DNA of 15,387 nucleotides from Casp-actino8 sp032118015 (lineage in GTDB: Bacteria; Actinomycetota; Acidimicrobiia; Acidimicrobiales; Ilumatobacteraceae), in the NCBI GenBank assembly GCA_032118015.1, contig JAULYE010000215.1, positions 1 to 15,387 on the forward strand, written 5' to 3'. The stretch's first letter is position 1. Each line of letters begins with the position of its first letter. The notes below the pieces were generated by a model. It saw nothing but the letters and a program-made list of their open reading frames with translations, ran no database searches and was not told where the DNA came from. This document shows positions 14,938-15,387 of the stretch, piece after piece. The position numbers and the translations under genes were made by a program.

Positions 14938-15387
14938 GTGATCCCTGTGCCCGTAACGTACGTGGCACGATTGTGGCTTCCGGACATCCCGGGAACCCTC
15001 GGACTCGTGGCAGCCGCCATCGGTCGCGCGAGCGGTGATGTGACCGGTATTGAAATCCTCGAGCGCGGTGCCGGCATGGCAATCGACGAACTTCTCATCG
15101 GACTGCCGGACTCGTCGCACCTCGAGACATTGATCTCTGAGTTGTCTGGCGTTCCTGGTGTGAGTATCGAAGATGTGCACCGGGTCGATCCTGAGCGTCA
15201 GGATCAGAGCGTCCTTGCACTCGACGTCGCAGCCCGCATCGTCGAAGCTCCCGTACATGAACGTTTGGCAACGGCATGTGTCCTGCTGCAGTCGATGCTC
15301 GAGGCAGATTGGTGTGCGGTGATGGGTCGAGATGCCCCAGATGTGACCGAGGGAACGATCCCGGAGCCGGGTTGGCTGCGAGCGTTT
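14938..15387 (+). CDS. ACT-domain protein (3' end cut by window)
   Basis: I translated this frame by hand; it is open to the right edge (150 codons). The N-terminal 75 or so residues form an ACT domain: beta strand TYVARLWLP, the ligand-loop signature DIPGTLG (16-22), helix LVAAAIGRASG, then strands VTGIEILERG and AIDELLIGLP. ACT domains bind small ligands, usually amino acids, and control enzymes or transport. The following part (from about 97) is helical and includes a Cys (SMLEADWCAVMG); I cannot name it. GTG 14938 is the first start that keeps the domain whole; the ATG at 14921 is in another frame and stops after six codons. The gap to alaC is 13 bp, so the two are probably cotranscribed, and an amino-acid-sensing role beside the aminotransferase is plausible but unproven. 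Confidence 0.75.
   Translation, partial: MIPVPVTYVARLWLPDIPGTLGLVAAAIGRASGDVTGIEILERGAGMAIDELLIGLPDSSHLETLISELSGVPGVSIEDVHRVDPERQDQSVLALDVAARIVEAPVHERLATACVLLQSMLEADWCAVMGRDAPDVTEGTIPEPGWLRAF

Noticed and set aside
13914..15098. Long antisense open frame (394 codons) across alaC and the ACT gene
   Set aside because: Both sense genes are strongly supported by family motifs, and the antisense product has none.
1..15387. Mobile elements, tRNA or rRNA genes, prophage or defence genes
   Set aside because: No transposase, integrase, attachment-site pair, tRNA cloverleaf or defence motif was seen; the sequence is filled with housekeeping and envelope genes of similar base composition.

Overview
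The window reads as a chromosomal segment of a fairly high-GC actinobacterium, most likely a member of Acidimicrobiia or a related lineage. This is an inference, resting on the G/C-rich third positions, frequent GTG starts, several genes whose -10-like box sits 6-8 nt before the start codon (leaderless style), and a pair of genes resembling the mycobacterial PimB' and TB16.3 proteins. There are twelve protein genes, no RNA genes, no mobile elements and no CRISPR array. All but the first gene are on the + strand. No gene-free stretch exceeds 300 bases.

Layout: (1) 1-1048, minus strand: the 5' part of a multi-pass membrane protein with glycosyltransferase-C features. Its N-terminal tail is encoded by a 21-bp tandem repeat. 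(2) 1127-1954: a crotonase-family protein, divergent from gene 1. (3) 2135-8132: gltB and gltD, the two subunits of NADPH-glutamate synthase, translationally coupled. (4) 8290-8907: a probable lipoprotein with two LysM domains. (5) 8949-9281: a small Cys-rich protein whose linker is a 15-bp tandem repeat, followed by queG (9310-10545), a GT4 glycosyltransferase resembling PimB' (10542-11663) and a small four-helix membrane protein (11660-12127). The last three are joined by ATGA stop/start overlaps. (6) 12216-13648: an SRPBCC protein and a ROK sugar kinase, overlapping by one base. (7) 13719-14924: alaC, an alanine/glutamate aminotransferase, followed by an ACT-domain protein cut by the window end.

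Together, GltBD makes glutamate from glutamine and 2-oxoglutarate, and AlaC uses glutamate to make alanine from pyruvate, so nitrogen assimilation and amino-acid metabolism frame the window. The middle block (LysM lipoprotein, GT4 enzyme, small membrane protein, SRPBCC protein) points to cell-envelope work. QueG performs the last step of queuosine synthesis in tRNA and has no other queuosine gene nearby.

I found no clear-cut new defence or mobile system. The points most worth a second look are the two in-frame tandem repeats (one encodes an exact isoleucine heptad pattern, the other expands a linker), the conserved-looking envelope module, the repeated leaderless promoter arrangement, and three inverted repeats placed at gene boundaries.
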